Assembly (NCBI GenBank): GCA_019321725.1
Contig: CM033119.1
Coordinates: 16,566,694 to 16,630,693, forward strand
Length of the DNA: 64,000 nucleotides
Origin: Paulownia fortunei
Lineage: Eukaryota; Streptophyta; Magnoliopsida; Lamiales; Paulowniaceae
Reading direction: 5' to 3'
The notes under the pieces are model-generated. The model did not search any database and was not told the origin of the DNA. It was given only the letters and a program-made list of their open reading frames with translations. Made by a program: the position numbers and the translations under genes. Numbering within the stretch: the first letter of the stretch is position 1; each line of letters starts with the position of its first letter. Below, one piece after another: positions 51,116-64,000 of this stretch.

Positions 51116-52080
51116 CCCAAGATTTGGAACATCCCTTGTATACTCTTACAAATTTAATATTAGGACCTCACTCAGAATATCTCCTGAAAATCTTTTCATG
51201 AAAAATGGCTATGTCCATCTTTTTCCTTCCAATAAAATTAACCAAATAATCTAAGACAAGAAACATTAAATGCCCAAAATGAACATTCTAGTTGCAATAA
51301 ATATTTCCAGCTGACACTGTCCTGTTATCGTGATTCATTCTTTAAATTTGCTCAACCCTATTAATTATTCTTGTTAATGCCCAGAATAAAGATATCAGTG
51401 CAACATACTCATAAAAATCTAAAGCAAGTAGTGGGATGCAGCTCCACAGCAAAGGCATGCAGTTCAGCAATAATGACCCATCTTTGCATATACAATTAGA
51501 GATGATTTGTTTATTGGGACAAAAGAAATGAACACCATTTGCTCTGAAAACAAATTGCTCAAACACTTTCTGCAGAAGCACTCATTGCCATAATCATAAC
51601 CAAACACCACGCTTAATCATAATGAGTTGCTAAGTTCCATTGTTAGTTTTTAATTTACACAGCATAGATTTATGATGTACTGATAATCGTAGGAAGAAAA
51701 TCTAAGTCATCATGGGAACTGTAATTCTGAAGAATAATCAAGAAAATTCAATCAACTTGAAGATGCTCTGTTCTTCGCATGCCATTTCAATTGGAATTTT
51801 ACATGATCATGAAGGGAAATATGGGGATTTTGCAAATTACATTCGACAGTTGACTAGGGGTGAACCAGCTCTTTCTGCTGGAAAAACTGAGTACATTATG
51901 GAACTCTGAACTGAGAGAGCTAAAGACTGGTAAGACTATACAGATTGAGAGAGACTGGCGTCAATGGTGAAAATTCCTTAATTTGGCCGACTTCCCAACT
52001 TACTACTTACCTCAGTTAGTCAGTCTGTACCCTGAAACTAGGCTAATAGTTTCTGAAAATGGAAATACTTACCTCTTCCC

Positions 52081-54179
52081 TTATATATTCATTTTCACTA
52101 CAATATTGTTGACATTGCCATCATGGGATCTCCCTAATGCAGCAACCTTAGCTCTATAAGCTGCGGCTGCAGCAGCTGCCACAGCGGTCTTTATCCTCCC
52201 TTCCGGAGGAAGCTCACATGCTTCACTAATGGAACCGAATCTTAGTTCAGCAGGAGGAATGAAACAGTCTATGGATAGACCCGGAACATTGAATGCTGCT
52301 TCCTCAATTGTCCATGCTTCTTCCATTCTAGTCTTTGTGTGGCTCATTGCTGTTTCACCAAACCTGAAAAGGGTAACCACAGATCGCCCTGAGTGAGCGA
52401 TCATGATCCCCTCAACAGGCCTATAATCATCAAGAAATGAATTAATTGTAGTCTCCCAATACACAGCATCGCTTCCATTGGTTTGGATCCGGGTCAAATG
52501 GGAGTCTTCTAAATGCACAAGAAGCCCCGTCTTCTGGCTGAAGTAGCCAAACAGAACATGCCTTATGATCTCTGCAGGTCCTTCACTTCTAGCTTTCAGT
52601 GTATGAGGATCAGCACAAAGTTTGAGAACAAAGCAATCCTCTCCGTTGATTTTCTTCTCTCCAGTGCACCTTGCATTGGCAAACATGTGTGCTGTTGTCC
52701 TTGGATCAAGACCCTACAATTCAAATGCAGGTCATCTCACTGAGTTCTCGCTTGCCACGAGCAAAACTAAAATCAAAGAAGCATGCATTGTTAGTAGCAG
52801 GCATGTTTACCTGGAGGGCACGACGCAGAGGTCTAACAGGCCCTTTGGCCGCATGTGCACCAAGCCAGGGAGTATGCCGCCACACGAGCTTCCCATTGCA
52901 ACCAGCATGAACCTTGCTGCCTCCAAGTGCAAGCTCCACATACCACATGTCAGGATTCATTTGCCAGAGCACGAACCCCCCTGACTCGGCTGCTTTTGCA
53001 GAATTCCTGCTCTTAATGACCTTTGTTGCCGTCTCTATATCAGATGCCAACATTTTGACCTTTCCCATTGCATAAGCATTCTGAATTGAGTTTTGAAGCT
53101 TCTGTCCTCCAGATGCTGCTAAATATTGCTGTAATATGTACTGGGCCGAAGAAGTTTCCTGGATAATATTTCCACAAGCATTAATATTTCATCCAACAAA
53201 AATTGAACAGTAAAAAAATGACAGAACTCCAAACAAGGACCAGCACCATGTGCTACACAATCTATCTATTATCCTTAATTCTCCTGATCTTGAAGAGTAA
53301 ATGAACGAACTAACTGTACCACCAACCAAAAATGAGGTCAACAGTCTCAATCCTCATAACGTCATTTTATGGTTCCCATTTATCTCCATGTTCTCTTCCC
53401 CCTTTCTTTTTCTCTTCAACAGCCCTCGATTATGTGTAAAAGAGTAGCCACGCATATAAATTCAAGAATATTATTTATCTCAAGAAATTAAATTTTCGAA
53501 GAAATGCTTTGAATTTTATGGAATTACCAGGTTAGTTTACACTGAAACCAAACAGTTCCACATAAGAAAAACACTTTTTCTTTCTTAACTCAGCCAGTTA
53601 CTTTCATCTCAAAAACAGCAAAAAAATCCAAAAAGACACACTGAGCTGAGAAAAATAGAATAGCAAAGGACAATAAAGGAAAAAAATTAAAAGGAAATAG
53701 AAACGAAACAAACAAACAAACAAAAAAAAAAAACAGAGAGAAAGGCAACTAACAATGGGGGTGTCTTTAATACAGAGGTGAGGCAAAGGTTCAATGTTGC
53801 TAACGTGCACGGGCGCGAGCGGCGCACCCAGTACGCCGAGGAGCAACCTCAGATTGGACCTGGAATAACCCGGCCCGGCAGTCGAAACAGAAGGAGCTCG
53901 ACAAAGCCAGTGGGGCCACCTGTCGCTCCTCGGGTCCCCAGAATCCGACGCGTTCGGATCCGGACCCTCCCTTAAAGGCGAGAGGGTCTCGGCGCCGGGC
54001 CTCAAACTTCCCGATCTCGCTATGAACATTTCCGGTGGGGCCAAGCTGCAGCCTCTCCTCCGCCGGAGCAGGCCCGAACCCGACGGCGACTGGCTCCGAC
54101 CCCTCCTCGAACGACCCGGCGACAGGCCCCGAACCACTTCCTCCTTCAGAGCCGAGAAGAAACCCTGCTTTCGCTCCAT
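52081..54179 (-). CDS. DUF620 family protein, three exons
   Basis: Exons 54179-53754, 53158-52811 and 52713-52081 total 1407 nt (468 aa), all phase-0 junctions. The N-terminus MERKQGFFSALKEEVVRGLS is followed by an Arg/Ser/Pro-rich, GC-rich segment (residues 20-120). The DUF620 region runs from about residue 143 to the end, with ASGGQKLQNSIQNAYAMGKV, GGFVLWQMNPDMWYVEL, VAWRHTPWLG-like VWRHTPWLG and the GLDPRTTAHMFANARCTGEK motif. An Ala run (AVAAAAAAAY) lies near the C-terminus. No biochemical function is established for DUF620 as far as I know; some database names call members lipases, but I see no catalytic triad signature to support that. An in-frame ATG seven codons upstream (54200) is less likely because the family starts at ME(R/K)KQGFF. 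Resembles Arabidopsis At1g27690 (from memory). Confidence 0.9.
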
Positions 54180-54420
54180 ATTCAGAGCAATGCGACCCAA
54201 TATACACTACAATGCACAATAACTGGAAAAGAAAAGTAGCAGCTGCAAGTAGTATCTTTACTCAGCAAAAGAGAGGAGAGAGGAGAGAGAAGGGGAGACA
54301 GAAAGGGAAAAGAAGAGGGAATGACGTTTACTAGAAGCAGAACATTTTTTCTTTTTGTTTCGGGCTTATATACAGTGAGAGTGAGAATGAGAAAAATTAC
54401 TCTTGACTTTAATTTATTTA
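54180..54420 (-). promoter_or_regulatory. Probable 5' leader and core promoter of the DUF620 gene
   Basis: A GA-rich tract (about 54265-54320 on the plus strand, so CT-rich on the coding strand) lies 90-140 nt upstream of the start codon. On the minus strand, TATATAAG (complement of CTTATATA, 54365-54372) lies further upstream and fits a TATA box. A CT-rich leader between TATA box and ATG is common in plant genes. Confidence 0.5.
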
Positions 54421-57400
54421 CTATAGATGTTTGTTTGAATTTCTAAATTTCTTAAAACATCTATGCATATATGAGAGCTAATTATATATAAATATCAATT
54501 ACTATTTACAAAATGTTCTATTGAAATTATAAACTTCTTAAATTATCAATATATATTTGAGAGTTTATAAAATACCTCATAGTATTTGATAAAAATTTAG
54601 AAAATAAGTTTATAAGCTCCAAATAAGATGTTAAGATTTTACAAGAAAAAATAAAGAGATCTAACTTTTTTTTTTCAAAAATTTACAAACTCCTTTAATT
54701 TAGTCATATAAATCAAAATATTATTATTACGAACCTATTATAACTTCATAATCTTATTATATTCAAACACTTTAAGAATTTATTTTTAAAAGTATATTTT
54801 TTGAAAAATAGTATTACATAAGAAGTTTAAAATCAGACGATAAGCTGAGAATAAAGTGAGACAAACCAATATTATGTTAGAGAAATTATTCATAGATCGA
54901 ATGAAATTAAACTCAAAGTCTCATACTTATAAAATTTTAAAAATTTTAATATTTATCGCTTGACAAGACTTCATACGAAAAATGGAGCATCTGTTCATAA
55001 TTTTAGAGCTAATAGAATTATTTCAATAATTGTGATTGTTGAGGAGTATATAATTCTTAATTGTTTAAACTTATTAATTCATTTAAGTTTAGAGTTTTTT
55101 TTAATGTTGCTAGAACTATTTATCTTGAGTTATTTATCCAAATAAATCATATACTAATTTATCTAAAATTAAGTGATACATTACTTACGAGTTTGATTAC
55201 TTCAATTGCAATTAAAATAATTTCTTCTATTTTGATTGGAAATAAAAAAATTTCCATTCATATTGAACCACCACCTACTTTTGAATTTAATAATTCTCAT
55301 ATAATACTTTATGATAATACAAAAAATATACTACTATTAAAATATTTTATTAATTTAAATAAAAATGATTGGATGCATAAATTATTTTATATTTAGATGA
55401 GTGTAAAGGTGGTGTAGAGAAAAGACAAAGGGGCATTGAGATAGGAGTGTAAGAGCTGGGGATGGTGAGTGGGGCGAGTAGGCGGAACCGTACGAGTCGC
55501 CCCGGCCCCAAAATCATTACTAAACGGCCCATTCTCATTCTCAACCAGTCACTCTCTCACTCATGGATGGCACAAAATTTCCTATATTTATGTTGAAATC
55601 ATTTGAATGAGACCAATTTTAAAATTATAAACGAATTTTATATTTTAATTTTAAATTAAAATTCAGTTTGAAGTTGATTTTTTAAAATATTAAATGTAAT
55701 TTTTTATATAGTATATATGTAATTATGTGATGTATATTTATATATTTATGTATTAAAAATATGTGTATATACACTTACATAAAATATATAAATATAATAT
55801 TATTATAATATAAAATTAAATAAATAATTTATGCTTTAAACACACACATATATATATAATAACAAATAGGTTAGAAATTTTTAATTTTTTAAAAACTAAA
55901 ACATGCACATATAAATTCATAAAAAAATAATTATTTGTTAATAATATTATTTTTTTATATTTAGAAAGTTATGATTATTTTTTAATATTTTAAAACTTAT
56001 AAAGTGGTTACTGCAAGTCCAATTCATTAAATTTTAGGTTTATAGTGATTTTGAATCCAAATCGAATAGCAAATTCTTCCAAAATCCAACATGTTGCTAT
56101 TCCTAGTCTAAGATGCAACCAGTTGAGTTTGGTAGAATTTGAAATTCGATCGATGAATTTATAATTAAAAATAATAATAAAATAAATTTAAAATCGAATA
56201 CGTCAAAATCCACCTCGTTTGCCGTGAATTTTAACATTATAAGGCTTGTGACCCATTCTGTTCAGGTTTCTAAATGAGCATTTTCAATGCTGATTGCTAG
56301 TAGGGACGACTTCCATTTCCTTGTTTCGAGTACAGCTCATTAAAGCAATGTCCGAAAACGAAAACTCATTCTCACGATGGGTCCCTAGTTATTACATCAC
56401 CATACTTTTGATTATTTGTTTTAAACAAACAGGGTGTTTCTTTTTGGCATATTTAATAACATCTTTTGTAAGTAAATGAAATGCCAAATAACATCTATTA
56501 TTACTCCCGCCTTCTTCTGCTGTAGACAATGGAGAACAACTTTTGGCCTTATCTCTTCCTTTATTGGTAGAGACTTAGAAAGGCTCCTACCATGGAAAAT
56601 TCTAATCCATGCCTACTTTGATCCAACCTAATTTTAATTTTTGATAGATTATTTTTTTTTTTTTTTTAGGTGTTGGAACATCACGTTGAAAAAGTGTAAA
56701 TTCACATTTTTTTTTTGTAATTGATTTATATACAACTAAACTCAAATAAAATTACTATATATATTCCAAAATTTGCACTCAATTTGGCTTGTCCAAATTA
56801 ATCACAAGTGTATTTACACTTGCTATTTGATGTGGTTGGTTTACATACAAAAAAAAATGGCATATCACAAAAGTGAGTGTAATCATACTTATTATATAAT
56901 TGGATAAGTCGCTGAGGGAGTTAGAAAATTTAAATTTGAGATTGAGTTTTTTTTTTTTTTATAAACACAATAAATAAAAGATATTTTTAATTTTTTAGAG
57001 AGAAAAACTTTTAAATTTAATAAATTTATATGTAAATTTTGTTGAAATTAAGGGAGGATTGCCCTTATCAACCCCCAAGCTTCGTGGTTAGGTTATGTGT
57101 AGCCAAATCAAACCTTAATTAAAATTTTCTGACATTGATATTGATTTGGTGATAATTCAGTGTACCTACCTTAGTTCATATCAATGTGATCAAAGTTTGG
57201 GTATTTTGAGTTCGTGCTGACCTAAAATACCAACACACACGTTGGGTTTATTAGGGTGATTTTCACCTATAATCCTTTAACTTTTAAATTAATTCAGGTC
57301 GTGAGGTTATAATGAATTGAAATGTGAATTGTGTAAAAAAAATAAAAAATACTTTCTAAAAACTATTTATCTGATATTTATATTAATCAATTCTCGTAGG

Positions 57401-60400
57401 TTGTACAACCTATAGTTTAGACGTCATGATCTAGTCAATTTGCTTGTCCCATCAATTTATTTCATCATAGATGAAGAATTTGGATCGACCAAAATTTAAG
57501 TTCGGATTTAATTCGTGTAACAATGCAAGGTAGTCCTAATATTTTAAATATTTTAATAATATTTTATGAGCAATAATATAATTTGAGGACTTTGTACATC
57601 ACATATTCCCACATGATAATGACCAAAAAATTCCTAAAAACTTTCAAAACCTAATCATGACCTTCAATAAAGATAATCGGCCACGAAACTCAACATGTAA
57701 TTAGTGCATAATACTATATTAGCAAAACTCAAATTATTGCAACTCTTTCAATCAGTGGATAAATCTCACGTACGGAGATCAAATTGCTCCAGAATTCCCT
57801 TGTTCGGTTGTCACCATTTGGTAGCTAGCATGCAAATTATAAAGCACCATTTTTTAATTATTTTTTTCCCTAACAAATATATGTCTTTTTTTTTTTTGGT
57901 ACGAAAAAAAAAAATTATCTGCTTTAGCTACCAGAAGAACATTATATTTGATTTTATATTTGTGGGTGGATTACATAAATTAATTTTAATCAAACTTGAG
58001 TTGAAGTAAAAAATTGGAATTTAAGTTTAAGTCGAACATGAGGATTTTAATCGACTTGAGCTCGTATTTATATTAAGTTATGTAGTATTGTATATAAAAT
58101 TACATGACTAAAAGAACACTTACAAGAAAGTATTAGAACTCACATTTGAGTTGAAATTATAAATAGTTTGGTTTTATTATTATTATTAAATATCATTTTA
58201 TAATAGTAATTTATATTAGTTATTCACTAAATTAAATTTGTTTTGTTGTTCTTACAAAAAATATTAATCAAGAAATAATTAATTTGAGCCCTCACATGTT
58301 AATTTGAAAGTTGAAACTCATATTTATTAATAAAATCAAGTTGATGCGGATAATCAACCAATATTGAGGTCTTAAAACTCTACAAATACAAAATTTTAAT
58401 TTCAAGTCTCATGAGATCCATAGAAATTTGTTTCACTCTACATAAATGTGAGCATTATAATTTCATTATTTATTATAATTATCTGATTATTGAAATATGT
58501 ATTGAATTAATCATTGATATTATAAAAAGGTAATCAATTGCTCCGTTACAAAATTAGGTTTTAAGGGGAAAAGCTCGCAAATTCCAGATTGAGGTAAGAA
58601 ACTCGTATCAGCCTTATACACCTCTAGTCTAGTTAGTTAAATATTGAGATAGGAAAAATTCGTCCTTTAATACACATGATTATATTATAATTTATAGCAA
58701 AAATTTTAGAAATGATTAATATATGAATTTTTAGACATACGAGTAAAATATGAATATAAAATAATTATTCGAAAGTTAAAATATAACATATTTTGATATT
58801 ATTTTTATATCAATTATGTTTGTATTTATTTTTAAACTATGCAAATTATATTTTTATTTTTTATTTATATGATCTTTCATTCATGCTTATAAATTACTTT
58901 TGACTTTTTAAATTATATTTAAATATTATAAATATTTATTAAAATAGAGTATTATTAGTTAAATATTATATAAGTAAATATAATATATGTACTAAATATT
59001 CTACTTTAATAGTGCTTAGTATTACTCGGCGATTTAATTATTCATATGTATATATGAATATAATAAAAAATTTAATGAACAGAGACATCTAATCTAATTT
59101 AATTAAAAGATTCGAATCTACATTTTAATTATACAATATATTATCTAGTTTAAAGGCTAGAATCTAGATTTTAATTAAAAAAATTATCTTGATAGAGACC
59201 CTAAAACTAAAAATTAAAAATTAAAAATCAAAGATTGAGATTCTCAAAGGAATCAACTGACATGTACAAGGCCAAAGAGGAAAAAAGAGCAGCAAGATCA
59301 CATGCACACTTACATATCCAAACTTAGTATTCGTTTGTCTCTTTCGAAATTATGTTTGTCTCTTTAGAAATTATCGTACCATGCTATTTGGAATTTGATT
59401 TTAAATCTATCTCGTAATTGTGCAGTACTGCTGAACCCCAAAGATTGTTCATTGCTACGACTGGCATTAGACCCTTGTTGGCTTGTACCAATTTAGTAAT
59501 AAAATTGGGAACAAAGGCACCCATAGGCATCACACAAAAAAAATGCACACCTCCATTAATCCTCAAATTTCATTCAATCCATGGAAATATTGAGTAGGAT
59601 TTCTTGGTTGTGAGAGTGAATAAGGTGTTAAATCCAAGGTTTAAATAACATTGAAAATTATTTTAATCATTAATTACGAAACCTATTTACTGGTTTATTT
59701 ACAGAAATTATCTCTCTAAATTTATAAATTATAAAATACTTATTTAAAATTTATTTTTATTTTACAAATTGCACATGCCGTCTATTACCTATATAAAAAT
59801 ATATATATTAATAAAAAAAATAAAAAATACTTTTTAACGATGATTTACAGTAGGAGCAATTTTACAAAATGAAGACAAGTATCAAAGGTATTTTATAATT
59901 TATAAACTTAGAGGATTAGTTTTTGTAAATTGATCAAACTTAGAGGTAATTTTTATAATTAACCCACATTATAATACACTATTTTACTTGATAGAGATTG
60001 AGACGGGGTAATTCTTCTATTATGGATTAGTATAAAGGATATTTGACTAAATTTACTTAAAATATTTTATAAATTTTTAAATTTTATAAAGTATTTCGAA
60101 GTGTATGAGAAGTTGTATTTTGTTTACAAAAATAAGCTATTAAATGGTTTGATAAAATGAAATGTTGGGCTCCAAAGGAGTTTGTCCAAATTGTAAAAAT
60201 AAGTTGGGGTCTCGTAACATTTTTATAAGAAATTTATAAACTTCTCTTATTTTACTTTTAGAGCTTATAAATTTATTTTTCTAAAATTTTATTGAATATT
60301 TTAAAATATATTATAAATTTTACAAAACCAATGTATAAGCTCAGTCAAACTCACTTTAGTGCTTGGGATGACAAAGAGATTCTACAAATTCAAGACTAAG

Positions 60401-62693
60401 TTTTCTTTATTAGATAAAGACAAAGAAAAATTATTGTTTGACCCAATTTATTTCTAATCCTATAAGAAGCCTTTATTTGTAAGAGGACAAAAAGCAAAGG
60501 AAAGAGTTGTAGTATTTAAATAATTTAAATAAGTGTATAATATTAGAAATATTAAAGAAAATCATGTAGGTGAGACAGTTGATCTTGATGGACGTGAGTA
60601 AAAAGGTGGTAGAAGGATGATAATTGAAGTGGGTTTGGACTTTGATGGCGCAAATGGCGGGGGATAAATTCCATTGCTGCTTCACCACTCCTTACCTAAT
60701 TATGGGAATTTCATGCCATTTATTTGATGCTGATATTATTATTTATAATTTAACTATCCACAATTTTATTGGATAATATTGATATGTATGCATGGCATTT
60801 ATGTGATTGAAATTGTCGTGCTTGGATTAAATAATTTGAAAATTAAGGATTTTAATGGAGTATTTTGCAATTTTTTTTTAAAGAAGTGATTAAATTTAAA
60901 AATTATTGAGAAGTGGGAAAGAAACAAAAGTGGGAAGTGTTTGGAAAAAAAAAAAGTGAAAAGCAAAAAAAAAAAATATTGAAGTTAGACTTTGAAAAAA
61001 TAGTTTCACGAGTTTTTTAATAAAATGACTAAAATGTCGTAAACACCTTTTGGATTATGCAAAAATTTTGAGGGTAAAAAGGATAAAATAAACTTTTATA
61101 TATTTACAAAAATACCAAAAACAGAAGCACCCCACCCATACTTTCAGATTCTAAATAGATGGAAACAGAATTAGAAGTTGACATTTGAAAATACTAGTTC
61201 TTTTTTCAGCATAAAAATCACTTTGGAGAATCAATTGCAAACACTCTCTAAATTCATAATGATAAAATTTATTGAGTTATTTTGAATAATTTCGAGTTAT
61301 AATTAATTTTAAATCTTTTAATACCTATTTTAACCTTTTTTTTTTATCATTATGATATATTCCAAATCCACTAATATTATTATCTTTTCAAATCCTTGGT
61401 TCCAAATATTTTCTTCAAATACAAATCCTTTAATCCACACACTACTTAAAAAAAAAATACCTTAGATGTATGCATGGACCCTCCAAAACTGCAAGATTTT
61501 CTTTCAGAAAAGTTTTTCATTATAATGCTATAATCAAGTCTGAAGCTTTTTTTCTTTTTTCTTTGTCTTCAAGTTGACGTCTTTTTGTCCAATTTTCTTT
61601 TCACATCGAAGATATTAGCTACAATTTGGCTGCTAACTGGTAGCCACCATCCTACTCTCCCAAGGCTTTTACTGCTGCAGTGGATTTCTTGTTTGGCATT
61701 GTTTGCAAAATTTATGAAAAAAGTTATGTTTATTAACTTTTAATTGTACTTGAAGAACTTTTAAGATGTTTTGTAATAATGATTATGTTCTAATTCTCTT
61801 AAATGAAACACAAATTTAGAAGTTAGGTAAATACCTCAAAGTTATTTTAATCACTTCGATTATTTTTTTCAAAATGGGATATGAGTCAAGTATGTTTTTG
61901 ACCTAAGGGACATTTTTGGCAATAAAAATAAAAGAAAAGCAAAAACCAACTTTTCTACAAACACTCATTTTTCATCTTATTCTACTTTTCAACATTTTTT
62001 TTCAATCATCCCCTATAGTATATTGGTACTCTTCAGATAAACAATAAAATCATTAAAACAGTTCGATCTTCTATTTCTAATGATGATTCATCTCCTACTA
62101 CAAAATCAATAATACGTGTCAGTCAAATATAAATTGATATCATTTTATACACTTAGCATATATTGATAATTTTGAAATATAAGATGATTAGACTTAGGCT
62201 AAATGAAATATTCATGCGCCCATTATAGTTTAACCGAGGATCATCGATTACCTGATATAGGTACTTAAACCTAAATTCATATGACATAGTAGAGTCAGAT
62301 GGAAGCTACTACTAATTTGGGATTCAAACTAAAGCTAGGCCCAGTAAGCCATATAGACTGTTTTCATATGATTCAATCCAACTGCAAGCTGCCTTAGCTA
62401 GAACACACATTGAGGCAGAAATAACACAGACGAACAACTAACATCCGGTCGAAGGATTTCTTGAGTGAAAATCAAATAGTGTTACATAAAATGAAGTATA
62501 TAGCAGTCATATATGTATGCATTATAACAAAGAGCCTGCAGACCTCTACATTACAACATTTTGAAGCCGTTCTGAAACGACTTCCTCAGGTGGCAGTGAC
62601 ACACATAAGTAAGTACATACAAAGTTTATTTAGAACACAGAGTAACAAGCAGGCGGGCCACATCCAAAAGTGTAGCTTTATGGGCAGTTGAAA
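54421..62693. other. 8.3-kb gene-poor AT-rich region
   Basis: Long AT-rich stretches contain a short GC-rich block (55450-55520), an inverted MITE-family segment ending at 56105, and several degenerate repeats using TTATAAACTTC-type words (54540-54830 and 60060-60370). Reading frames here reach only about 111 codons (55061-55396), are Ile/Leu/Asn-rich and show no recognisable domain. No gene is supported. The last part, 62460-62693, is probably the 3' UTR of the gene to the right. Confidence 0.45.
55610..56105 (-). mobile_element. Inverted, degenerate member of the hAT-type MITE family
   Basis: On the minus strand it starts TAGGAATAGCAACATGTTGG, close to the terminal repeat TAGGAATGATAATGGGGCGG at 14908. 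The shared CCACTTTATAAGTTTTAAAA segment then follows. The other end is not identifiable, so the left coordinate is approximate. Confidence 0.5.
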
Positions 62694-63256
62694 TCATCTT
62701 ACTTGATACATATGTTGCCTGTAATGTCTATAAGTTGGTGTCAGCAGAGAAGCAGAATTGTGAGTGCAGTATGGGGGAAGACGAGTGGAGGATCGTCCTC
62801 TGGGATTATCCACCAACTTCATGACCGGTTCGTTTAGGTATGCATATGTACTCTTAGTCCACCTGCAGTGCCAATTGGAAACTGTTTACGGATCTAGTGA
62901 ATCTGTATGTAATTAATTGTTCAAAGACTCATGAGGCGCATTTAAACTTGATCAAAATTTTCAAATATTCTGAATTGCTTATTGTCTCCCATCCAGGCAC
63001 TACATTCACATTTTTGGGATTCTCAAACTGAAAGACCTGTTGCTGCCAATTCTAAATTTAATCCGAGGATGTTTCACCTGACAGCATCATTTCTTTGAGA
63101 AAAATTCGAACATATTTTCAGTAGTTCTGAAAATATTTCTACTTACCAGTCCTTTATTCCCACTCTTACATCTTCATTCTCATCTTTTTGGCTCGACGCT
63201 TTAGTGCTGTTCTTATCATCCTCCAAGGAGTCCTCAAATTGCAGGTAATCATTGTC
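62694..63256 (-). CDS. C-terminal two exons of an unrecognised gene, partial at the right edge
   Basis: The exon 63256-63147 (after a TCTTCAG acceptor, ending ACTG|GTAAGT) joins the terminal exon 62862-62694 (after CACTGCAG) in phase 2. Together they encode about 92 residues: an acidic segment DNDYLQFEDSLEDDKNSTKA and KDENEDVRVGIKDW, then WTKSTYAYLNEPVMKLVDNP, RGRSSTRLPPYCTHNS and a final HYRQHMYQVR before TGA. The frame stays open through both exons and splice sites are strong, which is the main evidence. I do not recognise the family. Upstream exons probably lie beyond 64000. A short segment at about 63838-63879 preceded by TTGCAG could be another, or alternative, exon ending in a stop. Start and full product cannot be given. 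Confidence 0.5.
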
Positions 63257-64000
63257 CTGAAGATAGGGACTTTAATGGAGTTACCATACAGATACTATCA
63301 GTCAAATTTAGCATGAAAGAAAAACTACTCAGTAGAGTGTCAACTTCGAGCTCCTGTCCGTGACAACCACAACACCCATATGTTTCATTACAGACGCCAA
63401 ACTAGGCATATTTCTGTAAGTTTGGCAATCAAATACTAAGGAATATTTAAAACTGGTTTTTTTACACAATCGCAAAGGTTGCAAGATAACATGTCCATGG
63501 ATGTTCTGATTAAGCATCTGTAAGTTCAAAACTGTTAAAAAATAATAATATCGCAAACATGAAACATGCATTTGAAGAAGTTGTATGTCCAGCTTATCCG
63601 TGAAAACATGAAGCAGATTAGATTCTATAGAAAAAAACCTATCCAAGCCTTAGTATTGAAGTAGCCAGGAGAGCCAACATAAAGAAACATGCCGGTTTAT
63701 TTAATGACGTTTATAGCAACGGAAAGGTATTCCTGGTTTGTCAATTTTTTCCCTAGCATCATTTTGCTGATGAATCCTACAGCATACTTGCAATCACTGA
63801 AAACAAGGCCTCGAGTCTGAATGGTGGTCAAATCTTCCTAATCCGAACTGTAAGCATTTTGACCATGTACACTATCGTTCTGCAAGAATTGGTCAAGGCA
63901 ATTGGCATATATAAAAAACATTTTAGTGTATAAGCCACACCATGTTCTGCCTCTTTTTGACATGGAACTTTTGGGTGAATCTACATATCTTCTACAGTTG
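63257..64000 (-). other. Probable intron sequence of the partial gene at the right edge
   Basis: No strong reading frame. The 105-codon frame at 63329-63646 lacks recognisable domains and is judged intronic. A possible small exon begins at 63879 on the minus strand. Confidence 0.35.

Larger units (their letters stand above)
45578..52080. other. 6.5-kb repeat-rich, gene-poor region
   Basis: AT-rich DNA with an (AT)n tract (45617-45644), a GGCCCA/TGGGCC cluster (about 46737-46825), an 18-nt G run (48666-48683), two hAT-type MITE-like segments (49069-49395 and about 50714-51115) and a purine-rich stretch (49400-49630). The 3' UTR of the DUF620 gene probably occupies the last 100-300 bases. The reading frame at 49289-49630 on the minus strand is a low-complexity Ser/Pro/Leu translation of the purine tract and is not called. 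Confidence 0.5.

Noticed and set aside
55061..55396. 111-codon plus-strand frame rich in Ile, Leu and Asn
   Set aside because: Long frames of this composition can occur in AT-rich DNA; no transposon or organelle protein motif was recognisable.

Overview
This is plant nuclear DNA. It has GT-AG introns in plant gene families, very AT-rich intergenic DNA, a Ty1/copia retrotransposon and hAT- and Harbinger-like MITEs. Two tandem genes of the progesterone 5-beta-reductase / iridoid synthase (PRISE) type, and no monocot-like features, suggest a dicot, perhaps an iridoid-making asterid such as a Lamiales species. That assignment is inference.

Layout. (1) 1464-6570 (+): a five-exon, tail-anchored protein with a syntaxin-6-type N-terminal domain; its last eight codons lie beyond a 3.6-kb intron. 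(2) 9895-12549 (-): a four-exon, 97-aa glycine-rich TGD5-like protein (chloroplast envelope lipid import). (3) 13160-15545: a roughly 1.06-kb tandem duplication carrying a lectin-receptor-kinase gene fragment in one copy and a hAT-type MITE in the other. (4) 17149-18557 and 21742-23135 (-): two PRISE reductase genes, each with a tiny first exon. (5) 28769-30777 (-): an ARM/TPR-repeat protein. (6) 33669-45577: a decayed copia element with 2.2-kb LTRs; its 3' LTR holds a solo LTR of a related family inserted in the opposite orientation. (7) 52081-54179 (-): a three-exon DUF620 protein. (8) 62694-63256 (-): the last two exons of an unrecognised gene that continues past the right edge. The remainder is AT-rich, repeat-laden DNA with no gene I can support.

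From memory, the Arabidopsis neighbours At1g27690 (DUF620), At1g27695 (TGD5) and At1g27700 (syntaxin family) are the counterparts of genes 7, 2 and 1. The window therefore looks like an ancient conserved gene trio, pulled apart here by the PRISE pair, the ARM/TPR gene and roughly 20 kb of transposon-derived and low-complexity DNA. Apart from that shared order, the genes show no evident functional cooperation. Exon boundaries were assigned by hand from splice consensus, family-like protein sequence and reading-frame closure (every complete gene sums to a multiple of three). No transcript data were available.
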